Assembly (NCBI GenBank): GCA_964561005.1 | Contig: CAZLNO010000021.1 | Coordinates: 1-40,048 of the forward strand | Length of the DNA: 40,048 nucleotides | Direction: 5' to 3' | Source of the DNA: CAZLNO01 sp964561005 | Lineage (GTDB): Bacteria; Pseudomonadota; Alphaproteobacteria; Kiloniellales; Rhodovibrionaceae | In this document: positions 26,487 through 35,076 of the stretch, piece after piece | Layout: each line of letters starts with the position of its first letter | Numbering within the stretch: the stretch's first letter is position 1 | Made by a program: the position numbers and the translations under genes | The notes under the pieces: model-generated | The model's input: the letters and a program-made list of their open reading frames with translations, nothing else | Databases searched by the model: none | Told to the model about the DNA's origin: nothing

Positions 26487-27791
26487 ATGATTAATTACAT
26501 TATATTGGTGGCGGTTGTCGGGAGTATCCCGCTTATTTTGCGGTTTCCGTTTGCCGGGATTCTGTTCTGGTACTGGATTTCGATCATGAATCCGCACCGC
26601 TTGGCCTGGGGCTTTGCCTATGACCTGCCCGTGGCCATGGTCATCGGCGCCGCGACGCTCGGCGCGTTCCTGATCTCGCGCGAGCGCAAGGCGTTGCCGA
26701 CGGACGGAACGACGGTGCTGCTGGTCCTGCTGACGATCTGGGTGACGCTGACGACGCTGGTGGCCGCCAACCCGGACGATGCCTGGGAGAAATGGGATCG
26801 GACGATCAAGATCCTGCTGATGACCTTTGTCACTTTGGCGCTGGCGACCAACTGGGTGCGGCTGCATGCCGTGATCTGGGTGATGGCGCTGTCGCTGGGC
26901 TTTTACATGATCAAGGGCGGGCTCTTCACCTTGATCGGGGGCGCGGACAACCGGGTCTGGGGCCCGCCGGGCACCTTCATCGCGGACAACAACCAGCTCG
27001 CCATGGCCTTGCTTATGGCGGCGCCGTTCGTGCGCTATCTGCAGGTGGTGAGCGCCAGCCGGGCGGTGCGGATCGGCTGCGCCGTGGCGCTGGCGACCTG
27101 CGTGCTGGCGGTGATCGGGACGTATTCGCGCGGGGCCTTCCTGGCGATGCTGGCCTGCGGCTTTCTGCTGGCGATGCGCACGCACTACAAGCTGCAGATC
27201 CTGGCGCTGATGGCGGTTGTTGGCGTTGTCGCCTTCGCGATCACGCCGGAGCAATGGATCGCGCGCATCGAATCGATCGGCAACTATGAGGAGGACGTCT
27301 CCGCGCAAGGCCGCTTCGACGTCTGGACCTTTGCCTGGCGCTATGCGTTGGACCACCCGATCATGGGCGGCGGCTTCCTTGTCAACATCGACCCGAACAT
27401 ATTCTATAGTTACGTACCGGATGCGATCACGGTGCGGGCGATGCATTCCATCTATTTCGAGGTTCTGGGCGAGCACGGGTTCGTGGGGCTGGTCCTGTTC
27501 CTGGCGCTGATGGCCTCGGCCTGGCGCGGCTTCGGGCGGATCCGACGCATTCCCGGCGACGAGGCCCTGCACGCCCGCGAACTCGCCGGCCTGGGGCAGG
27601 TGAGTCTGGCGGCCTATGCCGTTGCGGGGTTGTTCTACAATCTGGCGTTTTTTGATCTGTTTTATTTGGTGGTCGCGTTGCAGATATGTCTTTGGCGGAT
27701 CGCGGTTCAGGAATTGGGCATAAATGTAGCGGATGCACGGGACTCGAATCGGCGCCTCAGCCGACCACAATATCCGATATCGGCCAAGTAA
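26487..27791 (+). CDS. XrtA-associated O-antigen ligase/polymerase-like membrane protein
   Basis: This 434-residue multispanning protein has about ten hydrophobic helices and a large periplasmic loop. Features seen: WISIMNPHRLAWGFAY near the N-terminus, typical of the exosortase A-associated putative O-glycosylation ligase family; GTYSRGAFLAML, which carries the conserved Arg of Wzy_C proteins; and the loop region DVWTFAWRYALDHPIMGGGF with a conserved HSIYFEVLGEHG further on. It would polymerise lipid-linked repeats or ligate glycan onto protein in the periplasm; the two cannot be separated from sequence. The start codon lies in an AT-rich leader with no obvious ribosome site. GC content starts to fall after its 3' end. 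Confidence 0.87.
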   Translation: MINYIILVAVVGSIPLILRFPFAGILFWYWISIMNPHRLAWGFAYDLPVAMVIGAATLGAFLISRERKALPTDGTTVLLVLLTIWVTLTTLVAANPDDAWEKWDRTIKILLMTFVTLALATNWVRLHAVIWVMALSLGFYMIKGGLFTLIGGADNRVWGPPGTFIADNNQLAMALLMAAPFVRYLQVVSASRAVRIGCAVALATCVLAVIGTYSRGAFLAMLACGFLLAMRTHYKLQILALMAVVGVVAFAITPEQWIARIESIGNYEEDVSAQGRFDVWTFAWRYALDHPIMGGGFLVNIDPNIFYSYVPDAITVRAMHSIYFEVLGEHGFVGLVLFLALMASAWRGFGRIRRIPGDEALHARELAGLGQVSLAAYAVAGLFYNLAFFDLFYLVVALQICLWRIAVQELGINVADARDSNRRLSRPQYPISAK

Positions 27792-27891
27792 GATTCTCAT
27801 AAGAAATGGGGAGGTTTTGCGAACGGATATCACTTTAACAAGACCTATGTACATCATAATCACTGTGCAATCCGGTTTTGCGGAGGATTTG

Positions 27892-28929
27892 ATGCGGGCA
27901 GCGCTGTTTTCTTATCCGATGTTATTCCAACGCACCGGAGGACTACAGGTACAGATGCTGGAAACGTTGGCTTCGCTGAACGACAACGGTGTCGAAGCAA
28001 GGCTCTTCGACTGGCGGTACGACGATCTTTCGTCGTTCGACGTGTTTCATGTGTTCGGCGCCATCAACGGCAATCATCGTGCGGTGGAGGCAGCCAAGGC
28101 GGCGGGCACACCGGTGATCGTGTCCAGCGTTCTTCATCCGCCGTTCTCTTACATGGACCGGCTTCGCGCCGAGATGGCGAGCCGACTGACGGGTCGTTTG
28201 ACGCGATGGGAAAGCCGGATCACATTCGACGAGATTTCTGCCACACTGGACAAGGCCGATCGCGTCGTCGCCCTAAGCGATCAGGAACGGGAGATGCTCG
28301 TCGTCGGATATGGCGTTTCGCGTGACAGGATCGCGACAATACCCAACGGGATCAGCCCTCGGTTCTTCGACGCAGACCCCGATCTCTTCCGCGAAAAGTA
28401 TGATGTGCGCTCGCAATTTGTCCTGTGCTGCGCCAGCATTAATCCTTACAAGAACCAGCTCGCCGTGGCCCGGGCGGCGGCGGCTTGCCATGTCCATGCC
28501 GTTCTGATCGGCCGCTGTGCCCCGGAACAACGGTCCTACCTTGAGCAGTGCCTTGCCGCGGGGGAAGGGTTCGTCCGCTATATCGGCGAAATGCCTTACG
28601 GGGATGACGTGCTCCCGTCCGCCTATGCGGCGGCCTCCGTCTTTTTGCTGCCGAGCCGCAGCGAGGTCGCCCCGCTTGCGGTTTTGGAAGCCCTTGCGGC
28701 TGGCACGCCAGCGATCATCACAAAACATCACAGCCTCGGCGTCGCGCCGGGGCCAACTCTCCATGAGGTGGATCCGCGACGGGACGACAAGATAGCCGAG
28801 GCCTTAAGCGCTCTGCTTACCCAGACGAAGCCGGTCGCGGCCTGTCGAGCTATGGTTTCGGAGTTCCGATGGTCGCAGGTCGCGGCAAGGGTGAACGACG
28901 CGTATACTAGGGTTGTGGGGAACGCGTAG
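27892..28929 (+). CDS. Glycosyltransferase family 4-like
   Basis: This 345-residue GT-B enzyme begins MRAALFSYPMLFQRTGGLQV, with GGAGG seven bases upstream fixing the start. The linker has TIPNGISPRFF, and the donor domain shows CCASINPYKNQLAVARA, AVLIGRCAPEQ and FLLPSRSEVAPLAVLEALAAGTPAI. The last of these keeps the Glu-bearing motif. It is slightly shorter than the other GT4 proteins here. A 100-base AT-rich stretch precedes it (27792-27891), with no promoter I can define. It precedes the lectin-like gene by 16 bases, so the two are likely co-transcribed. Donor sugar unknown. Confidence 0.85.
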   Translation: MRAALFSYPMLFQRTGGLQVQMLETLASLNDNGVEARLFDWRYDDLSSFDVFHVFGAINGNHRAVEAAKAAGTPVIVSSVLHPPFSYMDRLRAEMASRLTGRLTRWESRITFDEISATLDKADRVVALSDQEREMLVVGYGVSRDRIATIPNGISPRFFDADPDLFREKYDVRSQFVLCCASINPYKNQLAVARAAAACHVHAVLIGRCAPEQRSYLEQCLAAGEGFVRYIGEMPYGDDVLPSAYAAASVFLLPSRSEVAPLAVLEALAAGTPAIITKHHSLGVAPGPTLHEVDPRRDDKIAEALSALLTQTKPVAACRAMVSEFRWSQVAARVNDAYTRVVGNA

Positions 28930-28945
28930 TTGGAAAACTGTGGTC

Positions 28946-29494
28946 ATGCGCACTTGCATATTTCGAGCTGCCCTGACTCTAGCGGTCGCAACGACGGTCC
29001 ACCCCGCCCAGGCTGCCGACGTGATCTATCACGAACCGTCTGATACCTACTTTGAACTCGTGGTCACGGGCGCTGCAGTCGAGGCGAACCGCCTGGGCTG
29101 GCCGGCCGCCGCCAAGCGCGCCGCAAAGAAGAATTATCATGGTCGCCAAGGTCGTTTGGCGATAGTTGATACATCCGAAAAGCACCAGTTCATCCAGGAC
29201 AATTTCGATTTTCCGTTGCCGACTTGGATAGGTCTACGCTACTGGTGCAGCAGTCGTATGTTGATGTGGGTGGATGCCAGCATTCACGCGCATACCGCGT
29301 TTCAGTCGTGGGCTCGACCATGGCATCGTACGCATATCCGCTGCGGGAAAAACAAGATCCCATATATGCCGGTGTATTACACCGAGGATGGCCGGTGGCA
29401 GGCGTCCGGCTCGGCGAAAAAGTTTCGCGCCTTCCTTGTCGAATATCCTGCAGGTGATGGAAGAGCTGCCCGTAAACAGCAGGCTGAGAGGTGA
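28946..29494 (+). CDS. Secreted C-type-lectin-like domain protein
   Basis: This 182-residue protein starts at ATG 28946 with a signal peptide (MRTCIFRAALTLAVATTVHPAQA). The mature part reads like one C-type-lectin fold. Opening strands are TYFELVVTG. A helix follows in which AKKNYHGRQGRLAIVDT and EKHQFI match the family. Then come the WIGL core motif at 94-97, MWVDAS, FQSWARPW, a Cys (IRCGKN), YYTEDGRWQASG and a closing strand FRAFLVEYP. The Ca2+-binding EPN/WND residues are not evident, so calcium-independent binding is likely. In this locus a secreted or periplasmic EPS-binding or anchoring role is plausible (inference). I know of no standard XrtA component of this type. Confidence 0.65.
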   Translation: MRTCIFRAALTLAVATTVHPAQAADVIYHEPSDTYFELVVTGAAVEANRLGWPAAAKRAAKKNYHGRQGRLAIVDTSEKHQFIQDNFDFPLPTWIGLRYWCSSRMLMWVDASIHAHTAFQSWARPWHRTHIRCGKNKIPYMPVYYTEDGRWQASGSAKKFRAFLVEYPAGDGRAARKQQAER

Positions 29495-29547
29495 TCGGGC
29501 GTGGTGCGAGCGCAATTCCATCTGGCCACTTGGTGTCAGGGGGTAAG

Positions 29548-30540
29548 GTGTCGGTCGTTTTGGTGACCGGGGGCGCTGGCTTCGTGGGAAGCCACGCCTG
29601 TAAGGCGCTGGCGCGAGCCGGGTTTTTCCCGGTCGTTTATGATGATCTGTCGAACGGGCATGCGGACGCAGTCCGCTGGGGACCCTTGGAGAGGGGGCGG
29701 ATTCAAGACGAATCGCGACTGGAAGAAGTCATCCAGCGTCATAACCCTGTTGCCGTAATGCATTTCGCAGCGTCGATCGAGGCGGGACGCTCGGTTGAAA
29801 TGCCATTGGCTTTCTATTGGAACAACGTCAGTGGCACGATCGCGCTGCTGCGCGCCATGCAACGCCGCGGGGTGCATACGATCGTGTTTTCCTCCACGGC
29901 GGCCGTGTATGGCCATCCGCAGAGTTGTCCGATCCGGGAGGACCACCCGACGCAGCCCGTGTCGCCGTACGGGCGGACCAAGCTCATGATCGAGCAGATT
30001 TTGGCTGACCTCGCCGCGTCGGAGGGGCTGCGATATGCGGCGCTGCGATATTTCAACGCGGCGGGTGCGGACCCCGATGCTGACCTGTGGGAGCGCCACG
30101 AGCCGGAGACGCATCTGATTCCGCTCGCTCTCGAGGCCGCGTTCGGGCTCCGTCCCGCGCTTCAGGTTTTTGGGACGGACTACGACACGCCGGATGGCAC
30201 CTGTATTCGCGATTTTGTGCATGTCAGCGATCTGGCCGATGCTCATGTCCTGGCGCTGGAATGGCTATTGGAGGGGAAGAACAACCTCGTGGCGAACCTC
30301 GGAACCGGCCAGGGGTACTCCGTTCGGCAGGTTATCGAAACCGTTGAGGCGGTGACTGGCCGGCGGCTGTTCATCCATAAAGCGCCTCGCAGACCGGGTG
30401 ATCCGGAAGTGTTGGTTGCCGATGGGGGTGCGGCCCAGGCGGAACTCGGATGGACTCCACGGTATCGAAGCCTTAGAGATCAGGTCGACCACGCCGCGTC
30501 GCAATATTTTTCCGTAGTTGATCAATGTTTGTTAAAATAG
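29548..30540 (+). CDS. galE: UDP-glucose 4-epimerase
   Basis: This 330-residue short-chain dehydrogenase/reductase family enzyme interconverts UDP-glucose and UDP-galactose. NAD-binding TGGAGFVGS is at residues 7-15, and catalytic Tyr141 and Lys145 lie in SPYGRTK. It also has FNAAGADPD and a substrate region DYDTPDGTCIRDFVHVSDLA. Start GTG 29548 follows AGGGGG by about eight bases; an in-frame start at 29491 would add non-family residues. It supplies UDP-Gal or a related sugar for the adjacent glycosyltransferases. A UDP-GlcNAc epimerase activity is possible and cannot be excluded. GC content declines from here on. Confidence 0.93.
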   Translation: MSVVLVTGGAGFVGSHACKALARAGFFPVVYDDLSNGHADAVRWGPLERGRIQDESRLEEVIQRHNPVAVMHFAASIEAGRSVEMPLAFYWNNVSGTIALLRAMQRRGVHTIVFSSTAAVYGHPQSCPIREDHPTQPVSPYGRTKLMIEQILADLAASEGLRYAALRYFNAAGADPDADLWERHEPETHLIPLALEAAFGLRPALQVFGTDYDTPDGTCIRDFVHVSDLADAHVLALEWLLEGKNNLVANLGTGQGYSVRQVIETVEAVTGRRLFIHKAPRRPGDPEVLVADGGAAQAELGWTPRYRSLRDQVDHAASQYFSVVDQCLLK

Positions 30541-30549
30541 GGCTAGCGA

Positions 30550-31797
30550 GTGAAAGCCGTGCTGAAAAACCTGAAAGACGGAGGGCGCTTAAGAGAAAAG
30601 GCGCAATTGGATGATCACATTCAATCCGATGAACGTACGCGGATCATGCTGACAAGCGAGTCCGGACAATATGGGGGAATGGAAATCCGGATGAGCGATG
30701 AAGCGCGCCTTCTCACCCGAATGGGGTATGACGTTTTGGTTGCTCCGCGTTCATTTCCCGAAATGGATCGTTTACATGAGTCGCTAACTGGATTTGGTGA
30801 ACAGTCACTTGTTCGACCGTATGACGTACCCCTTTTTCTTGACGAGTGGCGTTACCACCGAATCAATCAAATGAAGGCCCATCTTAGAGTATATGATCTT
30901 ATGACGGCGTGGAAACCAGATCTAATACATATTTTTTTTCCATGGACCAATCAGGGACTTTCTCGGCTATGGCTTGCGGCCACAAGAGGGGTGCCCACGG
31001 TTATTAGTGTTCATAACTGCTTTCCCAAAACGCAATTTGCTCCGCGTATCGGCAAGAGGCTGTATGAAGCATTTCGAACGTTACGGGGGGTATATGGCGT
31101 CTCGTCAAAAGCGCTCGAAGGTTTCTGGGTAAATTTCCAAGAGTTCGTACCTGGCGATGTGGTGTCTGATGTGATTTATAACCATGTGAATACGGAACGT
31201 TTTCAGCCAAATTCCGACATTCGTGGCCGCGTGCGTGGCGAATTGGGCCTTAATGAAGAGACTTTGCTAATCGGTTCAGTCGGCAGAATTTCAGAACAGA
31301 AGCGGCCATTAGATTTGACTGAAGCGTTTGCCGATGTGGCGGAAGAAAGACCTGAGGCTTGCCTTCTGCTTATTGGCGATGGGGATTTGCGACAGGACGT
31401 TCTGGATAAGGCGCGTGATCTGGGTATTGCGGATCGGGTGATCGTGACCGGATGGGTGGACCCCTCACGCTTTCTTCCAGCGCTTGATTTGCATGTCTTG
31501 GCAAGTGAGCGGGAAGGCTTCGGAATCGCGTCAATCGAAGCGCTTGCGTGCGGGATACCCTCGATCGCTGTAAAATCACCTGGTTCGGTTGATATCTTGG
31601 CCGATTGTGAAGCGGCATGCTTGGTTGACTCCGATGCCCGCGCGATCGGATTAGCTATGCGTGACCTGCTTGAGGATCCGATGCGCCGCATGGAAATGGG
31701 AAGACAGGCACGGGCATTCGTTAAGGGTCGTTATGATGACGAAAAGTGGCAGATGGCGATCGCTAGCTTTTACTGCAAAGTGATTCGTAGGCAATGA
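30550..31797 (+). CDS. Glycosyltransferase family 4-like (low-GC)
   Basis: This 415-residue GT-B enzyme from GTG 30550, or about 383 residues from ATG 30646, has SGQYGGMEIRMSDEARLL in the acceptor domain. The donor domain shows IGSVGRISEQKRPLDLTEAF, LLLIGDGDLRQDVL and HVLASEREGFGIASIEALACGIPSIA. Third-codon A/T is far commoner than in the core genes, indicating recent transfer. The first 30 residues are charged and unlike the family, so the later start may be right. Its end overlaps the next gene by four bases (ATGATAG). Probably part of a variable cassette setting EPS structure. Confidence 0.85.
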   Translation: MKAVLKNLKDGGRLREKAQLDDHIQSDERTRIMLTSESGQYGGMEIRMSDEARLLTRMGYDVLVAPRSFPEMDRLHESLTGFGEQSLVRPYDVPLFLDEWRYHRINQMKAHLRVYDLMTAWKPDLIHIFFPWTNQGLSRLWLAATRGVPTVISVHNCFPKTQFAPRIGKRLYEAFRTLRGVYGVSSKALEGFWVNFQEFVPGDVVSDVIYNHVNTERFQPNSDIRGRVRGELGLNEETLLIGSVGRISEQKRPLDLTEAFADVAEERPEACLLLIGDGDLRQDVLDKARDLGIADRVIVTGWVDPSRFLPALDLHVLASEREGFGIASIEALACGIPSIAVKSPGSVDILADCEAACLVDSDARAIGLAMRDLLEDPMRRMEMGRQARAFVKGRYDDEKWQMAIASFYCKVIRRQ

Positions 31798-32738
31798 TAG
31801 GGATGTCACCAGAAGTTAGCATCGTTATGAGTACGTACAATGGAGCCCACACGTTGCCGAGGGTTCTCAGCGCGTATGAAGGGCAACCTGGATTATGTGA
31901 ATCCGCACAAATCCTGATCGTTGATAACGCCAGCACGGATGATACGGGTCGGATTCTCCGTCGCTTCGCGGAACGACTCCCTATTCAAATATTATACGAG
32001 AAGAGGCAGGGGAAGGCATTTGGATTGAATCACGCATTAGATTACGTCAAAGGCGATCTCGTCATTTTCACGGACGATGATGCTATTCCCATGGACGGAT
32101 GGTATCAAGCGATGCGCAGCGTGTCAGAACAAAATCCGCAGGCGTCGGTTTTTGGTGGCGCGATTGAGCCATTGTGGGAAGCATCGCCACCCGGCTGGAT
32201 TCAAGCCATCCCGCTTGGAGTAACATATGGTCTGACAGCCCCAGACCTGGCGGAGGGCCCGGTGAGTCCCGGCTTAATTTGGGGGGCGAACATGGCGGTT
32301 CGGAGACAGGTGATTGATGAGGGCTATCGGTTCGACAAGGCAAGGGGTCCGAAGAGTGGCCGATACGTCATGGGTGTGGAGACGGAGTTCACCACACGAG
32401 TGGCCAATTGGGGATTTAAGTGCTGGTTTACGCCAACAGCGCGCGTTCAACACATCATCCGTAGCTATCAAATGGATAAACCATGGGTTGTAGCCCGTGG
32501 ATTTAAATATGGTCGAGATATATATCTCAAGAAACGATGCGAATATGAAGAAAGGTTCTTAACTATATTTGGCTGTCCGCAATGGTTCTTTTCACAATAT
32601 GCACGGCTTTGGTTTCAGCGGTTGAAAGTGATGTTAGAGAGGCAAGAAACTGAGGATATTGCCATAAGGTGGGAGTTGGGCTTTTTAGAGGGCCAGATAT
32701 ACCAAGCGTTCCTATCGTGGCGATCGAGAAAGAGTTAG
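31794..32738 (+). CDS. Glycosyltransferase family 2 (GT-A)
   Basis: This 314-residue inverting glycosyltransferase has SIVMSTYNGAHTLPRVL at the start, VDNASTDDTGRIL for nucleotide binding, and FTDDDAIPMDGW, the metal-binding DXD-type motif. A later acidic motif VMGVETEF is a plausible catalytic base region. No membrane helices are seen. It overlaps the preceding GT4 gene by four bases and shares its low GC, so both were probably acquired together. The decayed IS5 element begins 20 bases after its stop, and may have cut off further genes of the cassette. The ATG at 31794 is the coupled start; ATG 31803 is an alternative. Confidence 0.87.
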   Translation: MIGMSPEVSIVMSTYNGAHTLPRVLSAYEGQPGLCESAQILIVDNASTDDTGRILRRFAERLPIQILYEKRQGKAFGLNHALDYVKGDLVIFTDDDAIPMDGWYQAMRSVSEQNPQASVFGGAIEPLWEASPPGWIQAIPLGVTYGLTAPDLAEGPVSPGLIWGANMAVRRQVIDEGYRFDKARGPKSGRYVMGVETEFTTRVANWGFKCWFTPTARVQHIIRSYQMDKPWVVARGFKYGRDIYLKKRCEYEERFLTIFGCPQWFFSQYARLWFQRLKVMLERQETEDIAIRWELGFLEGQIYQAFLSWRSRKS

Positions 32739-32757
32739 AGTCTGACTCAGACTGAAC

Positions 32758-33690
32758 TCTTGTGTTTCAAGGTGTTGCGAGGCCTCGGGTGAGCAGGCGG
32801 ATAGGGGCGATGAAGACCCAGGCGGTGGCGCTGGCGATGGTGGCCTCGACATCCTTGGCCAGTCAGCGGCAGCGACCGAGCCAGGCGAAGGTACGCTCGA
32901 CCGCCCAGCGGCGGGGCAGGACCTCGAAGCCTTGGGCATTGGCCGGCCGCTTGACGATTTCGACGGTCCATTCGCCCAGATCGGCGAGTGCGGTGCGCAG
33001 CTTGTCGCCGGCATAGGCGCCGTCAGCAAAGAGGTGGCGCAACCAGGGGTAGAGGCTTCGAAGTGCTCCCAGAAGACCGACTGCACCGTCGCGGTCCTGG
33101 ATGTCGGCCGGGTGGACCTCGACGGCGAGCAGGTGGCCTTGCGTGTCGGTGACGATGTGACGCGTGCGCCCCTTGGTTTTCTTGCCCGCATCGAAACCGC
33201 GCGGGCCGCCGCTTTCCGTGGTCTAGATGGACCTGCGGCCCATCGACTGCGTGTCGACCGACTGGCTGTCGATCACCCCGGCACTGGGGCTGGGTTCGCG
33301 CTCCGCGTGCTCACGCGCCGCCATCACCAGGGCGTGGTTGATCCGCATCCAGGTGCCGTCCTGCGACCAGGGGTAGAAATAGTCCTGAACGGTCGAATAG
33401 GGCGGAAAATCCTTGGCGGCTGCGCCGCCGAGCGGCGTGTCGGGCAGCATCCGCCACTGGCATCCGGTGGTCGCCATGTACAGCAGCGCGTTGACGACCT
33501 CGCGCAAATTCGTCTCCCGGCGTCGGCCAAGTGGTTTCTCCGGTGGCAGGTGGGGCAAGATCAGCGCCCACTCCGCATCCGTCACGTCGCTTGTATAGCG
33601 CAGCCCGGAACGGTCATATTTGGCTCGGGTGATCTCAGTCCACATCTTGTATTCTCCTCGGTTGCTTGCCACAACGAGGGAATCACAAGA
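32758..33690 (-). mobile_element. IS5-family insertion sequence (decayed)
   Basis: An element of about 930 bases is bounded by imperfect inverted repeats TCTTGTGTTTC (32758-32768) and the complement of TCTTGTGATTC (33680-33690), matching at 10 of 11 bases. It carries a single IS5-type transposase frame, which is broken. No convincing target-site duplication is visible, so the exact ends are uncertain. It separates the low-GC glycosyltransferases from the following accessory region. Confidence 0.6.
32767..33645 (-). pseudogene. IS5-family transposase with two in-frame stops
   Basis: The frame starts at ATG 33645 (GAGGAG upstream) as MWTEITRAKYDRSGLRY and ends at TGA 32767-32769. Typical family motifs are present: VTDAEWALILPHLPP, GCQWRMLP, GVIDSQSV (DDE Asp), GPRGFDAGKKTKGRTRHIV, FADGAYAGDKL, RRWAVERTFAWLG. 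Two defects lie in the same frame. TAG at 33223-33225 sits inside an apparent extra ~30 bases that duplicates DSQSV as DTQSM. TGA at 32863-32865 replaces an expected Trp before LAKDVEAT. The enzyme is therefore almost surely inactive. Confidence 0.85.
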
Positions 33691-34028
33691 CGCGGAGATC
33701 ACTCAACTCTTTTCCGATCAGTCTCTCAGCGAAGGAGCTCAAGAGGAAGGTTCAGAAAAAAGTAGTGCAGTTGAGTCATGGATAAGGATAGGGCGGCGGA
33801 CGCGTATTGTTGGTAGGAAGTGTTCGCACGCGGCGAGCCGATCAGCGACTGGGGCTCTTTAAGGGTAGAGGGAATTGATGTTGGTGTTGCCAGCTGGGCT
33901 GTCGAAGCATGGCACTCGCCACCCTTGACGGAGACGACGTATTTAAAGATGGTGCACACCTTGGGTCGATCGGCTGCATCTGGCTAATTATCCGGAAAAT
34001 TGCGGTAAATGTGTAGTTTGGAGCGTGA
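33691..34028 (+). other. Spacer between the two insertion sequences; no gene recognised
   Basis: This 338-base stretch has mixed base composition and no frame with a recognisable fold. A frame ending in AKELKRKVQKKVVQLSHG (stop near 33780) looks like a protein C-terminus and could be the tail of a gene cut by the IS5 element, but it is too short to assign. Confidence 0.4.
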
Positions 34029-35057
34029 GGCTTATCCCTTTGAGTCCGGGACCGCATCATGTGGTGACAGGTGGCCAGGAATGGCGTAGAACATGAAGCG
34101 AACAAAAGCCGTTCCGGAGCCCGATCATGAGCGCGTTTCCCCGATCCCTACTGGAATTCCAGCGCCAGTTTCCCGACGAAGCGGCCTGCGCGGCGTATCT
34201 TGCCAAGCAACGGTGGCCGACCGGATTCGTCTGTCCGGTGTGCGGTGGCGCGCGCGGCTGGGCGCTGGGAACCAAGCAATGGACCACGGAGTGCGCCGAC
34301 TGCGGCCGACAGACCTCGGTGACGGCCGGCACGGTCATGCATCGCAGCAAACTGCCGCTGACGGTATGGTTCTGGGCGGCGTATCTGATGGCGACGCACT
34401 CCAACGGCATCTCGGCGGTCCAGATCCGCTCGCGGTTGGGGCGGGGCTCCTACAAGACCGCCTGGCTGCTGTGCGCCAAGCTGCGCAGTGCCATGGTCGA
34501 CCCGAACCGGACCCCGCTGTCCGACCTCGTGGAAATGGATGAGACCAGCATCCCCTTCAGAACACACGACGATCCGCCCGCCGGCGGACAAGGGCGCAGT
34601 CGCCAGGGCAAGATGCTGGTCGCCGGTGCCGTCGAGGTCACCGACGGCGGACCGGGACGCATCCGCCTGCGCGCCATCCCCGACTTCTCCGGCGAGAGCC
34701 TGGCGGGTGTCGTGAAAGACACCGTCGCACCCGGGTCCACCATCAAGACCGACGGATGGACCGGATACAGCGCCAGTGCCGAAGTCGCCCACGACCCCCA
34801 CGTGATCGGCTCCATGGCCGCCCATGTCGTGCTCCCCTGGGTCCACCGCGTCTTCTCCAACCTGAAGACCTGGGCGCTCGGCGTCTACCACGGCCTGCGG
34901 CAGAAGCATCTGCAAGCCTACCTCGACGAGTTTGTTTTCCGATTCAACCGGCGCCGCACCCGACACGCAGCCTTTCGATCCCTCCTCGGGATCGTTACCA
35001 CCAAAGGACCCATCACCTACGATATGTTGATCGCGCCGGAAGCAAAGGGATAAGGCC
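34029..35057 (+). mobile_element. IS1595-family (ISXO2-like) insertion sequence, apparently intact
   Basis: Inverted repeats GGCTTATCCCTTTG (34029-34042) and CAAAGGGATAAGGCC (35043-35057) are complementary over TTATCCCTTTG plus adjoining GC bases. They frame a complete ISXO2-type transposase. The element is about 1.03 kb. I see no 8-bp target duplication at the ends (left flank GAGCGTGA, right flank TAGAAGGA), which suggests rearrangement since insertion or slightly misplaced ends. Confidence 0.75.
34127..35053 (+). CDS. IS1595-family transposase (ISXO2-like DDE)
   Basis: This 308-residue protein has an N-terminal zinc-ribbon (CPVCGG and CADCGR, about residues 37-66), a helical linker RSKLPLTVWFWAAYLM, then a DDE-type ISXO2 domain with EMDETSI (first Asp), IKTDGWTGY (second Asp), and a late acidic position in LDEFVFRFNRR. 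The first motif fits the ISXO2 family. The frame is open throughout and ends inside the right inverted repeat, as expected for a compact element. Start ATG 34127 begins MSAFPRSLLEFQRQFPDE, typical of the family. Confidence 0.93.
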   Translation: MSAFPRSLLEFQRQFPDEAACAAYLAKQRWPTGFVCPVCGGARGWALGTKQWTTECADCGRQTSVTAGTVMHRSKLPLTVWFWAAYLMATHSNGISAVQIRSRLGRGSYKTAWLLCAKLRSAMVDPNRTPLSDLVEMDETSIPFRTHDDPPAGGQGRSRQGKMLVAGAVEVTDGGPGRIRLRAIPDFSGESLAGVVKDTVAPGSTIKTDGWTGYSASAEVAHDPHVIGSMAAHVVLPWVHRVFSNLKTWALGVYHGLRQKHLQAYLDEFVFRFNRRRTRHAAFRSLLGIVTTKGPITYDMLIAPEAKG

Positions 35058-35076
35058 TAGAAGGAATTTTACCTGT

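Noticed and set aside
32740..32757. GTCTGACTCAGAC palindrome as the outer end of the IS5 element
   Set aside because: It has no matching copy at the other end of the element; the TCTTGTG repeat pairs better, although the exact boundary stays open.
33691..33790. Possible C-terminal tail of a gene truncated by the IS5 element
   Set aside because: Fewer than 30 residues with no recognisable motif; could be chance.
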